From Phytopythium helicoides (taxonomy: Eukaryota; Oomycota; Peronosporomycetes; Pythiales; Pythiaceae): DNA of 64,000 nucleotides. The stretch spans positions 186,001-250,000 of the forward strand of contig JANFNE010000066.1 in NCBI GenBank assembly GCA_024867545.1. Reading direction: 5' to 3'. The position numbers and the translations under genes are program-made. The notes below the pieces were generated by a model. The model had not been told where the DNA came from. It made no database searches and was given only the letters and a program-made list of their open reading frames with translations. Shown here in pieces: positions 21,601 to 33,688 of the stretch. How positions within the stretch are numbered: the stretch's first letter is position 1; every line of letters begins with the position of its first letter.

Positions 21601-23911
21601 ACTCGGTTTGAAAACGACCCAAGTGGAATCGCAGTGCACAAAACATTCTTGGACACTGAACGGTTTGGCATTCGATCGCTAAAAAAAGTGATCGTTCAGC
21701 AGTGCGTGATCGAGTCGACAGGCGACACATTGCTGCACCTCGTCGCTGCCCACAACCATCGCGAGTTTGCAGGTCTGATCAAGTACTTGGTTGAAGATGC
21801 TGGCTTGAACATCAATCAAACGGTGCGTGGAATCTTCCTTCTGCTTTTTGTTCTGTCATGCTCTAACTTTTGTCGTGTCTTTCTCCTCAGAACAAACAAA
21901 TGAAGACCGCGCTTCACGTAGCAGTTGAGCGAAACATGCCTGAGATCTGCGTGTTTCTCATCGCACAAGGCGCTGATGTCTCTGTTTCGTGCGAGAATTC
22001 GAAAGGGCCAACATCCGAGCTGTGGTTAACTCCACTTTATTCAGCCCTTTGGGCACCAGTCCCTTCATACGAGATTATTGAAATTTTGCTGAGCACGCCC
22101 GATTCAATTGCAAAACCAAAGAACCCGAAGCTACGCCGCTCAGCCCAGCTCGTGTCGATGAAGGGCGAGCTTGAGCCCAAATGGAACGGTGATGTCTTGG
22201 ATCAGTTGCTAAAGGTGCATCCGTCGGCACTCCCCCTGTTTCTGGATCACTTTGCGATTGAGATTGATCGAATCAACGGTGAGAGGATGTGTCGCTATGT
22301 GGAGGTACGCTTTCTATATGCATGGCCAGCTTGGCTCTCCACACATGATGCTGACTGCACGGTTTTCATTGTGTAGGTAATCGAGATCTGCCAAAATCTT
22401 GAGAAAATCGTTAATCCTCGCGGCAATGCGTCTCCTGGCTTCACAAACAAGAGTTTAACCGCATCTGCAGTCACGCATCCCGTCGTGAGGAACGCAATTC
22501 ACGTCAAGTGGCAGGTGAGTTCTGTATCTTCAGTGTTTCAGGGTAATGCTGTTTTATTCTAAGCCAATTCTGCTGTGTACAGTTGTTTGGGTCGAGATCC
22601 CATCGACGGCAGCTATTCATCTATGTGGTGATGATTAGCTTCTTCTACTTGTCGAACCTTGTTCTACCAGACATCCATGTCACGACGCTCGCAGATGGTA
22701 AGAAGCAAACGACACGGCACCAGTGGATCGAGTTTGAGTCTCCGCTAGACTACTTCGTGGGGACGACCAAAATCTGCTGCTGGGCACTTTCGATCTACCA
22801 CCTGGTTTACGTCGAGCTAATCAAGGAGTGGCGCTCCGATCCGCACAGATACTGGCGTTCAGTTTGGAACTGGCTGGACGTATTCACCTACGTCCTCATG
22901 TTGCTGACCATCCCATTTGAGCTGCGCAACGGGAAAGACACGGTTCGTGAGTGTATGCTCAGTTTACTGAGCATTCTGCTGTGCGTCAATTTGATGCAGG
23001 CGCTCCTCGTGTCCTCATATTTTAGCGTGCTCATCTTCACGTTCGCGCGAATGTGCAAGGTCGTGGCACGGTTCCTTTTCCAGTATCTGCTGCTCTTACT
23101 CGGATTTTCCGGTGGTTTTTTCTTGCTGTACCATGGCACTGGGCCCTACGTCGACTTTTTCAGTGCGATGCGCATTGTGTTTCTCACAACGTTTGGCGAG
23201 CTCAACTACGGCGACAACTACAGCTTCGACGACTCTCTTCGAGCTCGCAACTTCCTTGGGTTTACGTTGCTCACACTTTACGTGCTGGTTGTCATCGTTG
23301 TCGTCATGAACTTACTGATTGCGCTGATGACATCCGAGTACGAGAAGGCCCGAGAGCGAGCAGAAGAGCTGTCCCTTCTGGAGCTAGCCGGCGCTTTGCA
23401 CCGCTACGAGCAATGGACCGGACGTAACGTAGTAGCCAAGATGTATGCGACTCCCAAGGGCTTGGCTCTTGTGGACGGCACGGCAGAGGGCGCTCAGTCG
23501 ACCGGCTACAAGCGCCGCATGTTCCGACAAAAGCTCACATCCATGTCGTCGTCATTCTCGGGGCTGACAGTCGCAAGCAAGTTCAACACGCGGGATGTAC
23601 GCAGCCGAAAGATCGACGGCATGTATTTGTCACTGGTTGGCAAGTCGCTGGACAACCTCGAGATCTCGTCCGTCGCGGATGCCATCACGTCGGAGGTCAC
23701 GAAGCGCTTCCACGACGAGCTAGCAACCGTGCGCGTGCAGCTGGCGACGCAAATGCAGGGTCTAAAGGAGCTTGCAGACCTCGTGAGCGCGCAGAGCAGC
23801 CAGCAGGCAGCCGCCACGGAGCTCGCTGCCAAGGTGACCGACATGCTGGAGCTCCTGAGCGCGCAGCGCGAAGACAAGAGCCGCTCATCGTCCAGTGGGC
23901 CGAGTCGGTGA
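18691..23911 (+). CDS. ankyrin-repeat TRP-type cation channel
   Basis: Predicted membrane cation channel with a long ankyrin N-terminus, like TRPA or TRPV channels. The start is ATG 18691. Exon 1 ends at 18798 and exon 2 runs 18868-18963; further short introns follow between ankyrin repeats. Ankyrin text includes KGQTLLHLAIARG, DGRTPLMVAAERGY, KAGTTALSLAASMGYLDAC and GQTPLHIAAELGALGFC. The C-terminal exon (from about 22580) carries six membrane segments. The pore loop reads TTFGELNYGDNYSF and is followed by the last helix (LYVLVVIVVVMNLLIALMTS), typical of this superfamily. A cytosolic tail with coiled-coil character ends at 23911. Ion selectivity cannot be read from the sequence, though acidic residues in the pore would suit calcium entry. 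No frame break is needed. Not every exon border was fixed. Confidence 0.85.
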
Positions 23912-24313
23912 GCATTCATCGATCGCAGTTGCGCAGTAAGGCGTGCCCAGGTTGAGGTCAACTCATCCCGCCGCCATCAGCTTCAAGCGTGGCTGAGCCA
24001 GTCACAACGGCGGATTCTGCCGACGCGCGGCGGGTCATCGCGCGGTGAGGTGTATTGACGCGCATGCACCGCCAGCACCAGAACGGATCTAACGTGTTTC
24101 CAGGGGGATCATGTGATAGAGATAGGACTTGAGGTGTTTTGATAGTGAACGCTGCTCCTCCTGAAACGTGAATGCGAGTGGCATCCGGTCTCGCAGGCGA
24201 GTGGTTCAACCTTGGCTCGATATCGATCGTTCGATGGCGCCCCCTCTGTCGAGCTCACTTGGGAATCGCCCGGCTGCTGCCAACGTCGCTCGACCAAGTA
24301 ACCGAGAGCAGCC
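23912..24313. other. intergenic region between TRP channel and urease
   Basis: It holds the 3' flank of the channel gene and the urease promoter. I see no gene, repeat or RNA. Confidence 0.5.
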
Positions 24314-27013
24314 ATGCGCTTGAGCCCGAGAGAGGAAGACCACCTGATGCTGCACGCCGCGGGCGCGCTGGCGCAGAAGCGCCTGGCCCGCGGCCTGCGC
24401 CTCAACTACACCGAGGCGGTCGCTCTGCTGGCGACGCAGGTGCTCGAGTTCATCCGCGACGGCAAGACAGTCGCGGAGCTCATGACGCTCGGCGCGCAGA
24501 TGCTGGGCCGGTAGGTTGTGCTCGTGCGAGTGGAGTCGCATCTACGGCCACTGACGCTGCTGCTGCTGCTTCTGCTTCGACTGCTGCTGCTTCTGCTGCT
24601 GAGACAGGCGCCAGGTGATGAACGGCGTGCCTGCCATGCTGGACGAGGTGCAGGTCGAGGGCACGTTCCCGGACGGCACCAAGCTCGTGACGATCCACCA
24701 CCCGATCGCCAACGTGGACGGAGACCTGTCGCTCGCGCTCTACGGCTCGTTCCTGCCGATCCCGTCGCTTGACAAGTTCGGACCGCTCGAGCCGGCGCTC
24801 GTGCCTGGTGAGGTCACGACCGAGGACAGCGACCTCGTGCTCAATGCCGGCCGCGCGACCCGCGTGCTGCAGATCACCAACCTGACGGACCGCCCGATCC
24901 AAGTGGGCAGCCACTACCACCTTATCGAAGCCAACCCGTACTTGGAGATGGACCGCAAGCTCGCGTACGGCCACCGACTAAACATCGCGTCCGGCACGGC
25001 CGTGCGATTCGAACCCGGCGATCAGAAGACGGTGTCAATCGTGCCCATTGCTGGCAACAAGAAGATTACGGGCGGCAACAACCTCGCGTCGGGTGTTGTG
25101 GATGAGTCCAAGGTGGACGCGATTGTCTCCAAGGCGGTCGCACAGGGATTCCGCCACAAGCCCCTCGACCTCAGCTCTCTTCCTGCCAACGTGCAGCACC
25201 CTGACTTTGGCATCTGTAAAATTCCGCGTAGCGTGTATGCGCAGACTTACGGCCCAACGACTGGTGATGTGATTCGCCTTGGCGACATGGAGCTCTACGT
25301 CGCAGTGGAGAAGGATATGACGGTGTACGGTGACGAATGCAAGTTCGGCGGCGGAAAAGTCCTGCGCGAGGGCATGGGTCAGGCGTCGGGCGTCAACTCC
25401 ACGCAAGTCCTGGACACGATTATTACGAACGCATTGATCATCGACTACACGGGCATTTACAAAGCGGACGTTGGGTTGAAGGATGGACTTATCTCTGGCA
25501 TCGGCAAGGGCGGTAACCCTGATGTCATGGAAGGCGTCGACCCCAACATGATCGTCGGCGTAAACACCGAAGTTATTGCGGGCGAAGGTCTGATCTTGAC
25601 AGCGGGAGGATTCGACGCGCACGTGCATTTTATCTGCCCCCAGCTCTGCACGGAGGCATTGTCTGCGGGCTTGACGACACTGGTTGGTGGAGGCACCGGG
25701 CCCGCGACGGGAACCAACGCAACGACTTGCACTCCCGGACCGAACCATATGAAGCTGATGCTTCAGGCAACAGACTCGATCCCGATGAACATTGGTCTCA
25801 CCAGTAAGGGTAACTCGTCGCTTCCCGAGGGCCTCCAAGACACAATTGACGCCGGCGCGGTCGGCATGAAGTTACATGAAGACTGGGGCACCACTCCAGC
25901 AGCTATTGACAATTGTCTCGATGTGGCGGAGAAGAATGATATCCAGGTAACGATCCACACTGACACGCTTAACGAGTCGTGCTGCGTTGAGCACACCATC
26001 TCAGCTTTCAAGGGCCGCACGATCCACACCTACCACAGTGAGGGAGCTGGCGGTGGCCATGCGCCAGACATTGTCACTGTTTGCGGTGAGCTCAACGTTC
26101 TGCCTTCCTCGACCAACCCGACCCGCCCTTACACGCGCAACACCATCGATGAGCACGTCGACATGCTTGTAAGTACTTGAGCTTGTTCTTTTCCCGACAT
26201 GTGGCTGCTCTACAGTGCACGATGCTAACATCTCTGTGGTGTGGATAGATGGTATGCCATCACCTCGACAAAAACATCGCTGAGGATGTTGCATTTGCCG
26301 AGTCGCGCATCCGCGGGGAAACTATCGCAGCCGAGGACTTGCTTCACGACATGGGTGCGATCAGTATCATTTCTTCGGACTCGCAGGCTATGGGCCGTAT
26401 CGGCGAGGTTGTTACTCGCACATGGCAAACAGCCGACAAGATGAAGAAGGAACTTGGGCTACTTCCGGAAGATGCGGAGTCGACATTCAAGCGCGACAAC
26501 TTCCGCGTGAAGCGCTACATTGCCAAATACACGATCAATCCTGCCATTGCCCACGGCATGAGTCACGTCATCGGATCGATTGAAGTCAACAAGCTCGCAG
26601 ATCTGTGCTTGTGGAAGCCATGCTTCTTTGGTAGCAAGCCCGAGATTGTGATCAAGGGCGGTGCGATTGCATACGCGCAGATGGGCGACCCGAACGCATC
26701 GATCCCGACCCCTGAGCCTGTCAAGATGCGTCCGATGTTCGGCGCGTTTGGTGCTGCGGTGGGTGGAACATCGATTGCGTTTGTGAGCAAGAGCTGCGTC
26801 GAGAAGAAAATTGCAGCTGGATATGGTCTGAAGAAGCGCATCGAGGCTGTCCGCGGCTGTCGTGGCGTGACCAAGAAGCACATGAAGCTGAATGATGCAC
26901 TTCCGAAGATCCACGTGGATCCCGAGACGTACAAGGTCAAGGCAGACGGCAAGCTCCTGACGTGCGGCCCGTCGACCGAGCTGCCGCTCGCGCAAAAGTT
27001 CTTCCTGTTCTAA
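24314..27013 (+). CDS. urease, gamma-beta-alpha fusion
   Basis: Cytosolic nickel enzyme that splits urea into ammonia and carbamate. Three exons fit precisely: 24314-24510, 24608-26168 and 26249-27013, giving 840 residues, the usual length of plant and fungal ureases. Residues 1-100 are the gamma part ([15 protein letters not shown]), 130-240 the beta part ([12 protein letters not shown]), and the rest the catalytic alpha part. All metal and active-site residues are present: the HxH pair in DAHVHFICP, the carbamylated Lys and next His in GMKLHED, His in TIHTDT and [14 protein letters not shown], Cys-His in VCHH, and Asp in SSDSQAMGR. It should therefore be active once loaded with nickel. The accessory proteins UreD, UreF and UreG are not in the window. 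Intron 1 contains a CTG/CTT-rich tract. Confidence 0.97.
24550..24600 (+). repeat. CTG/CTT-rich tract in urease intron 1
   Basis: A pyrimidine-rich triplet tract fills the end of the first urease intron, immediately before the GACAG acceptor. It could serve as an expanded polypyrimidine tract. Confidence 0.7.
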
Positions 27014-27154
27014 GCATTGATGACTCGGGCGATGACGCCCAATCCTCTTTGCCTGCCTGAAGTATTGTTGGTTCTTGATCACAAAGTCTCTTTCGTTGGA
27101 TGCTGGAGGAGTCGCTTTTGATTTGAGGAGTCGCAGCTCCCAGAGTTGTCCACC

Positions 27155-29308
27155 ATGCACTCGCTGCCACAGGCTGTCCCCACGCCTCCTCTTGGTCGCC
27201 CATCACGTCCTACTGAGACCTTGTCTCCGCGAAGCTTCTCCGTTACCAATTCTCCTCCGCCTCTACCACCTTCATCTGAAACTCTTAGAGAGTTCAACCG
27301 AGAGAACTTTGCTGACCGATTTCTGTCTGTAGTTGCCCGATTGGACGCGATCCTTCCCCGGCATCCGGTGCCCACAGCAGTAGTGGGAGATATCGCAAAT
27401 GAACGTCCTGAATCGGCAGGTGCATCTCGACTGTTGTCTCTCCTAGATTCCCCAGAGTTTACGTACGACATCCTGCGACGAAATGAAAGCTTCCGGCCGA
27501 GTGATCACCTCTGCGGGTCGACGCCAGCGCTGACATCTGGGGACTCGAAGCAAAAGCAAGTCCAATCTAAACACTCGAGCAGTCCAAGGCTTCAGCGCAC
27601 CAGTAGCTCCTTGAACAGCAAGAAGCTCTCGTCACCAGCGATAGACACCACAGGGTCTGTCTATATTCCTGTCGGCGGTAAGGCCCGCGTGCTCCCGTCT
27701 GACCAGCTAAGTCGTGTCAGAGCTGCACTTCGAACTCGAAGTGATGCTCTTGCAAATCTCCAGCCCAATGCGTCGACATCTCCGGAGCTCCGCAAAGCCC
27801 TGAGAGCTGCGCCGGGGAGCACCTGGGAGGCACTGAAAAACTCCGCCGCAGCTACGAGCAACTTGGCTGGTCAGGTGATTTCAGAGAAGAACACTCCCTC
27901 GGTTACGGGGGCATCAGAGTCAGCTAGCAAGCAAGCACTGATTGCTGAGCTCGTTGAGCGAACGCACTTCTCGACGCTGCACATTTTCCAAATGAGTCGC
28001 AAGTTCAAGGAGATCGCCGGTGCAGCCAAATCGGTGATCGCGTTCGATGAGTTCCGCCAGATAATGGGTGAGAATATGAGCGAGCTACTGAGTGGACTCG
28101 ACCAGCATGAAACTGAAGAGGAGATCGTCTCCAAGGTAGCTTCAGATGAATCGAGTGCAACAGCACCTCAATTATCAGCGATTGGCGCAACAATCGCCGC
28201 AAGTGAGACGTTCCTGCGTCGCTTGTTCGTCGCATTCGACTCGGACGGCGATGGCAAAATCGATATCCGCGAGTTCGTTGTCGGCCTCAACAGCTTTGCC
28301 AAGGGAACCCCCGAACAAAAAGTGGCGGCGCTATTTGAAATATATCGCAGTGATAGCATGCCAGTTGGCAAGGGTCCTCCTCGAATTGCGATTTCTGATC
28401 TGCTAGGTCTTTTCCAAGGCGACCGGCAGCTCTATCAAGAGCTCATGCGATGTGTCGATGACTATTTTGTCCGTGTCGAGCTGCGAGACGAAAACATGAT
28501 AAGTGAAGAAGAGTTTGTGGCTGTGTCACTCGAGGAGCCTCATCTCCTGGACAACATTAGCCGCCCGCTGCCGTCTAGAAGGTACGCCTCTGACGACCGC
28601 GTTCGAGAGCTCGTGCGGTCTTATATAGATCATCGCCGTCTGAACTGGCGGGACTTGCTGTCTATACATCGAGCATTGGTCTCTTGGGTCCGAGTGCATC
28701 GAAATGCCTCGACGACCTCATTTGCTGCGAGCCCCACGGTAACGGAGGATGGAAAGTCTACACTTGACGTGGAGTTGCAGGCAATAGTGATACCAGCTGT
28801 TGATTTCCATGCTGTACTTCGCGTCGCTCACGACGATGCTTCAGCGGCCGATGCACAGACACACAGTGACTCACTCGTCCAGAAGCTTCTACTTGCATAC
28901 ATGGCACCTTCAAGTAGCAGCAGTATTCGGTCACCTCCAAAGCAATCTGCTCTTACGGGTCAAAAGGCAGAGGAGAACTCTCCTGTGGCGCAAGTCGCCG
29001 GCAGTGACCTCGCGCAAGATCTCGCCGTTGCGATGCTTGCGGGCTTCGTCGCTGATCTGGACTTGGACGCCAGAGCTCGATACTTCTTCGAGTTGTTTGA
29101 CCTTAATGGAGACGGATTCCTCTCGCGCTCAGAGCTGAGCACGGCAGTCTGCGCAGGTTTTGCGCACTTTGGACGGAATGTCATGGAGGTCGTGCGAGTG
29201 CTGGAGGACGAGGATGCTGACCAGGATGGCGAGCTGACCGAGGCTGAGTACCTCCGCGCGGCACACAAATCGCCGACCATCCTTGCGTCTCTGTACACCT
29301 GCTTGTAG
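27155..29308 (+). CDS. EF-hand calcium-binding protein
   Basis: A single-exon gene of about 717 residues. The ATG at 27155 follows the good context CCACC. The first 230 residues are rich in Ser and Pro and probably disordered. Three canonical EF-hand loops are visible: DSDGDGKIDIREF (about residue 360), DLNGDGFLSRSEL (about 650) and DADQDGELTEAEY (about 690). A calcineurin-B-like spacing (LRRLFVAFDSDGDG ... LLGLFQGDRQLYQELM) suggests paired hands with degenerate partners. No enzymatic domain is seen, so the role is likely that of a calcium sensor or adaptor. It lies 141 bases after urease and only 61 bases from the convergent polycystin gene. The stop is at 29308. Confidence 0.85.
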   Translation: MHSLPQAVPTPPLGRPSRPTETLSPRSFSVTNSPPPLPPSSETLREFNRENFADRFLSVVARLDAILPRHPVPTAVVGDIANERPESAGASRLLSLLDSPEFTYDILRRNESFRPSDHLCGSTPALTSGDSKQKQVQSKHSSSPRLQRTSSSLNSKKLSSPAIDTTGSVYIPVGGKARVLPSDQLSRVRAALRTRSDALANLQPNASTSPELRKALRAAPGSTWEALKNSAAATSNLAGQVISEKNTPSVTGASESASKQALIAELVERTHFSTLHIFQMSRKFKEIAGAAKSVIAFDEFRQIMGENMSELLSGLDQHETEEEIVSKVASDESSATAPQLSAIGATIAASETFLRRLFVAFDSDGDGKIDIREFVVGLNSFAKGTPEQKVAALFEIYRSDSMPVGKGPPRIAISDLLGLFQGDRQLYQELMRCVDDYFVRVELRDENMISEEEFVAVSLEEPHLLDNISRPLPSRRYASDDRVRELVRSYIDHRRLNWRDLLSIHRALVSWVRVHRNASTTSFAASPTVTEDGKSTLDVELQAIVIPAVDFHAVLRVAHDDASAADAQTHSDSLVQKLLLAYMAPSSSSSIRSPPKQSALTGQKAEENSPVAQVAGSDLAQDLAVAMLAGFVADLDLDARARYFFELFDLNGDGFLSRSELSTAVCAGFAHFGRNVMEVVRVLEDEDADQDGELTEAEYLRAAHKSPTILASLYTCL

Positions 29309-29369
29309 CAAACAAAGCAAAAGGATTCGTTCTCTGACCGTATTGAATACTGGGTATTACCTAGGACTA

Positions 29370-32300
29370 TCACACGACCTGCGGTGAGCTATCGCTGCTG
29401 CCGCCGGCCTCATTTTCGCTACCGCTGCCCCTATTACTATCACCGCTGCTGGTACCGAGTGTGTTGGCGCGGTCGAGCAAATCCTCATCCTCAGCGCCTT
29501 CTGGGATAGACGTCGATGAATTGTACATTGGTGGACCCGTGTCCGATGCCGTAGAGCTGGACGGTGTCAGCCCACGAGTATGCTGCCCAGTAGAGCCTGG
29601 CGGAAACTCACCGGACCCGGTAGACTGCAGGCTGTATGCAGACGACGAGCGGTAGCTTGAGAAGCGGCGAGGTCCCGAGCCGCGGTTCAGGAAGGCTCGC
29701 TTGGCACGGTTGGTGCCTCGGGCAAGAGCGACCGCGTCACCAACATTGTGCGCTTCGGGATTTTCGTTCCGACCGAATGGTTTTATGTGCCCCGACTGCT
29801 TTCGCTTGGTGCGCGAGGACGACACCTTGTCCTTATGCACAAAAGCGAAGCCGCAGCGCAAAATGAGCTTAACCGTCTGCATCGCCGTGTTGCGATCCAT
29901 CTGCTTTTCCTCTTGAGTCAAGTAAATATACGGTACCAGTCCGTTGTGTTCCTTTTTCGCATCGTCTCGGCGAGGTCCATACTTCCAACCTTGCTCCATG
30001 CGCATTTTAGCCCACACCTCGTGCGTGTTTTCAGAAAGCAGCTCGATGACCGATCGCAAATGCGGCGGCACCTTGACATCATCTGTCGGGATAGGCTTGG
30101 GCTCATACGTTCCTCCAGGCTCGGTTGCGCGCACACCAAACTCAATGTGGAAATCCTCGGTCTCCGTCGGAGGTTCGAGGATGTACCCAAGTGCGGTGAT
30201 GACCTTGAGTGCCGAGATAGATGTGTCGCGGTCGTACTGCTTGTCTTGCTCAGTCAGATCTTCATACGGAATCAAGTCGGGGTGCAGTTTGGCATCGTTA
30301 TCACGCGCCGTTCCCCATCGCCACCCCTGTTCGATTCGACCCTGAGCCCATACCTCGTGCGCGTTCTGGGAAAGAAGTTCAGCAAGCAGCATGACTGAAT
30401 TGGGGAGACGCACGCGACTCGTGTTAACCGGCTGAGGTGTGTACTTGTAGCCTTCGAACTCACGCTTGTCGAGGGGTGTAAGTGCGGACGGAAAACGCTC
30501 AATGAAGGTAATGACCTCCGTATAGATTCGCTCTTCCATGTTGTGAATGCGAAGGTGTCGCCGATGCACCTTCTTCGCAATGAACATGCGGAAGTTGCGG
30601 ACGAGCTCATCAAACCGGCAAGAAATGCCGCGACCCGGTGCAGAGAAACTCTCTGTGATGAGCTTGTCGACTTCTGCATCCGTGACCAAGCGATTCACCT
30701 TGCGCTTACCTCGCTTGAGTGTGAAAAGCTGTCGAATGTAACCCCAAAGCACGTACCCAGTGAAATAAGACGCCCACGTGCGGCGTGGCAGCTGGCACGT
30801 CTCATTGCCGTTGAGCAACGTCTCACCATTGTAAATGACTCGGCACGCCCGGATGTGTCGGGGACCACCAATTCCTTCATGAGTGTGCTTCAGCCCAAAC
30901 CTCTGATCCCCACTACCGCTGACTTCACTCGCGCTTGTATTCTCGCTGATGCGCATATCGATCTCGTCCATGTCGCTGACACTGACTACTGGTTGCCTCT
31001 TGAAGCGCGGAGGAATGTACTCATCTTGGTTGCCAAGCACTTCCAGAGTAATCTGGTCTTTTGTTAGCGAGCCGTCGTCCATTTCAATAAACATTCCACG
31101 CTTGAGGCGCCTCAGAATCTCAACGGTATTAGCGATAGATGACGAAATCGGCAGATACGTGACCGGGAATTCAACCAAATCTGCCATCGAATCGTCTGAA
31201 GATGCTCGCGGGCGACGACCAACTAGAAGCTGTGGGTGCAACTTCATTTTGTACTCTGGGTCGATCGTTCTTAGGATGTAGAGACTGGTCGTAACCATGT
31301 GCACAGCCACCCGAAACTTGCGACGCAGACGCTTGCGCTCAGCCATCAAGTAGTCGTAGTCGACAAGCAGGACGCGCTGAAAGCCACACAGCAGCAGCGG
31401 CTCCGAATTGTAGAGAGTTGCAGCATTTTTTTGTGGAGGAAGCTTGACTCGAACGCGCAGTCCTTGAATGTATTTCTGGATTTGCTTTGCAAGATCGTAG
31501 TCGGCATCCGTAAACTGTAAGGAGTCCTTAAATTCGTCGCTGTGGTCGTCGCCTTCCTTGTTTGGAGTTGCCTCTGTGAGCTCACGACTGCTCTCTTCGT
31601 GCTTCTTCTTTTCCATCTGTGCAATCGAGTAGTACTCGCTCATGATGGCGATAAACATGTTGACGCAGATGAGATAGATCGAAATCATGAAGCTGAAGAA
31701 GAATATACTAGCCATCGCAGGGTTCGCCGTGTAGATTTCATCGTAGTCAAAGGCTCCAAGGAGCATCTGGAAGCATGAGGCCAGAGAAACTGACAGCGAG
31801 TGATAGTTGCGTGTATGGCTGCCAAAGATGAGGAAGCCCATGACGGAGAACCCGAAGAACATGGTGAAAAAAATGGCGACAAACGCAAGCAAGTCCTTTG
31901 CAGCAAACCGAAGTGTCCGCCACAGCAGATTTAGACGCGTGTTCAGTCGTAGGTACTTGAACACAATGGCGACTGACACAAGGGCAAGACCTGCCGCGTA
32001 GTTGCTAATCTCGAACGCCAGGCCAGCGAGTGGCTCAATATTGACGTAGCACTTTGCAGCAGCTTCCTGGTCTTCAGCTGGGCCAGAGCAATCCATGTCG
32101 GCAATCTCAAAGAGCTTGTCACGGATCTGCTCGGCCTTGACGAGAAACGTGATCCAACGCTCGAGGTAAATGACGAGGAGCACGAGCTGGAACATGTCCA
32201 GCAGATTCCATAGCGAATGCACGTACTTGCGGATACCAAAATTGCGCAAATCAACACCCTCACGGTAAATTAGCCCGAGCGTCGCAACCAGCAAGATGAT

Positions 32301-33688
32301 CAAAAACACGTTGTCTTGTACAAAGTCTGTGCTAGACCGGTAGCTGGAGAGGATACGGAAGCTCTTGACTCGCTGTGTGACCTCCATGTAATCCGTGTTG
32401 GACATTTCAAACAGCCCCTGCACATGGGTAAAAATGTTTGAACGTGCGTTGTAGAACGCAAGTGTTGCCGCAAAGTAGCGCGTGCCATCCGTAAAAAAGT
32501 CGGCTTGCAGCTGCGCTACAATCGACTGTGCCGCCGTGTAGTTGTCGCGAGGCAAGTACACGGCGTACCCGCCATGCCCGTAACTCATCTCATGGTTTAC
32601 TAGGCTTGGCGTGAACGTTTGGGAGCGCAGCAGTTTGCCGAGGCTGCTGCTCCATGTATACTGCGTGCCGAGCACATTGGCGGTTCCATTTGTGCTGCTG
32701 CTGCCACTTCCGGACGAACTTGACTCGATCACGGCGCTCATGCTGCCATACGGTTCTGTAACCTCGTATTCGGTTGAGAACTCTGGGTAGCAAACCTCGT
32801 CGGTGAACACGACAAAGTCTCCTCGACCGCTGACCTCGCTGCAGGCCACACCGCGCACACGTCCGGTGCGCAGCTGGATGCTGCCGATGGCGCGGTTGTT
32901 GCGGATAGGGTGTGTCGTAGAACTGGTAAAGCATGGGGCCCTGAGACCCACTGCCAAAGCTCGTCCTCGATGCCGACATCCTCGAAGGTGAAGGGCACCT
33001 GCACGTTGGGAAACTGCTCGTCGAAGTACAGGTTGGCGAGCGCCGAGTTCTGCTCGTAGGGGAAGTGCACGGGCAGCGAGAGCAGCGAGATCATGATGAC
33101 GGCGAGGAAGCAGAGGTAGACGACGAGCTCCTTGTAGAACTTGTTGCGCTTCTCCTGCTCGAGGCAGAGCTGCACGCGCTTCATGTGTACACGCATGGTC
33201 GAGTATCGCGCGATCTGCTGCTTGAGCTGCCTCTCTGCGGCGAGCTGCTCCGCCGTCTTGGGCCGCGTGGTGCTGGCGCGCTGCGCGCCGTCGCCCGTGA
33301 CCGACAGGAACGAGGCGCGGAAGCGTCCGCTGGCCCTGCGCGCGCGCCCGCAGCCGCAGCTCAGAGCGCGCTTCACAGGCGGCAGCCAGGCGCGCGCATG
33401 CGCCGGGCCGCGCCTTGTCCGCGTCCTCCATGCGCGCGAAGGCCGCGGCCACGTCGTCTGCGTCTCGCGCGTCGCTCGCGGGCCGCGAAATGCTGGCGGC
33501 GGGTGCTGCGCGCCTGGCCGCGAGGCGCCGCGGGTCTCGAGGCGGCAGGCGCTCGGGCCTGTGGACGCGGCGGCTGCGCTGGCGTTGGCGCTGGCGGCGG
33601 CGATGGCAGCGGAGCGGAAGTGGCCGCCCGGCCCGGCGCGGAAGAAGGTGCCGCGGGTAGTTAGGGGAAAAACGCCGAAGCACCGCAT
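29370..33688 (-). CDS. polycystin-2-like channel with two C-terminal RyR domains
   Basis: Predicted TRPP cation channel. The first membrane helix (LVVYLCFLAVIMISLLSL) lies at about 33060-33120. The extracellular polycystin domain follows, then helices from about 32330 to 31640, including LLAFVAIFFTMFFGFSVMGF and the pore region with LLGAFDYDEI. The cytosolic part continues for about 700 residues. Near its end are two RyR-type repeats: about 30180-30400 (AHEVWAQGRIEQGWRWG ... LIPYEDLTEQDKQYDR) and 29840-30060 (THEVWAKMRMEQGWKYG ... LVPYIYLTQEEKQMDR). The tail is Ser/Gly-rich, with the stop at 29370. Two single extra bases near 32930-32940 (around GPMLYQFYD) must be removed to join the frames, and probably another near 33340. 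The ATG at 33688 is a guess; the N-terminal 200 residues are unsure. Confidence 0.85.
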
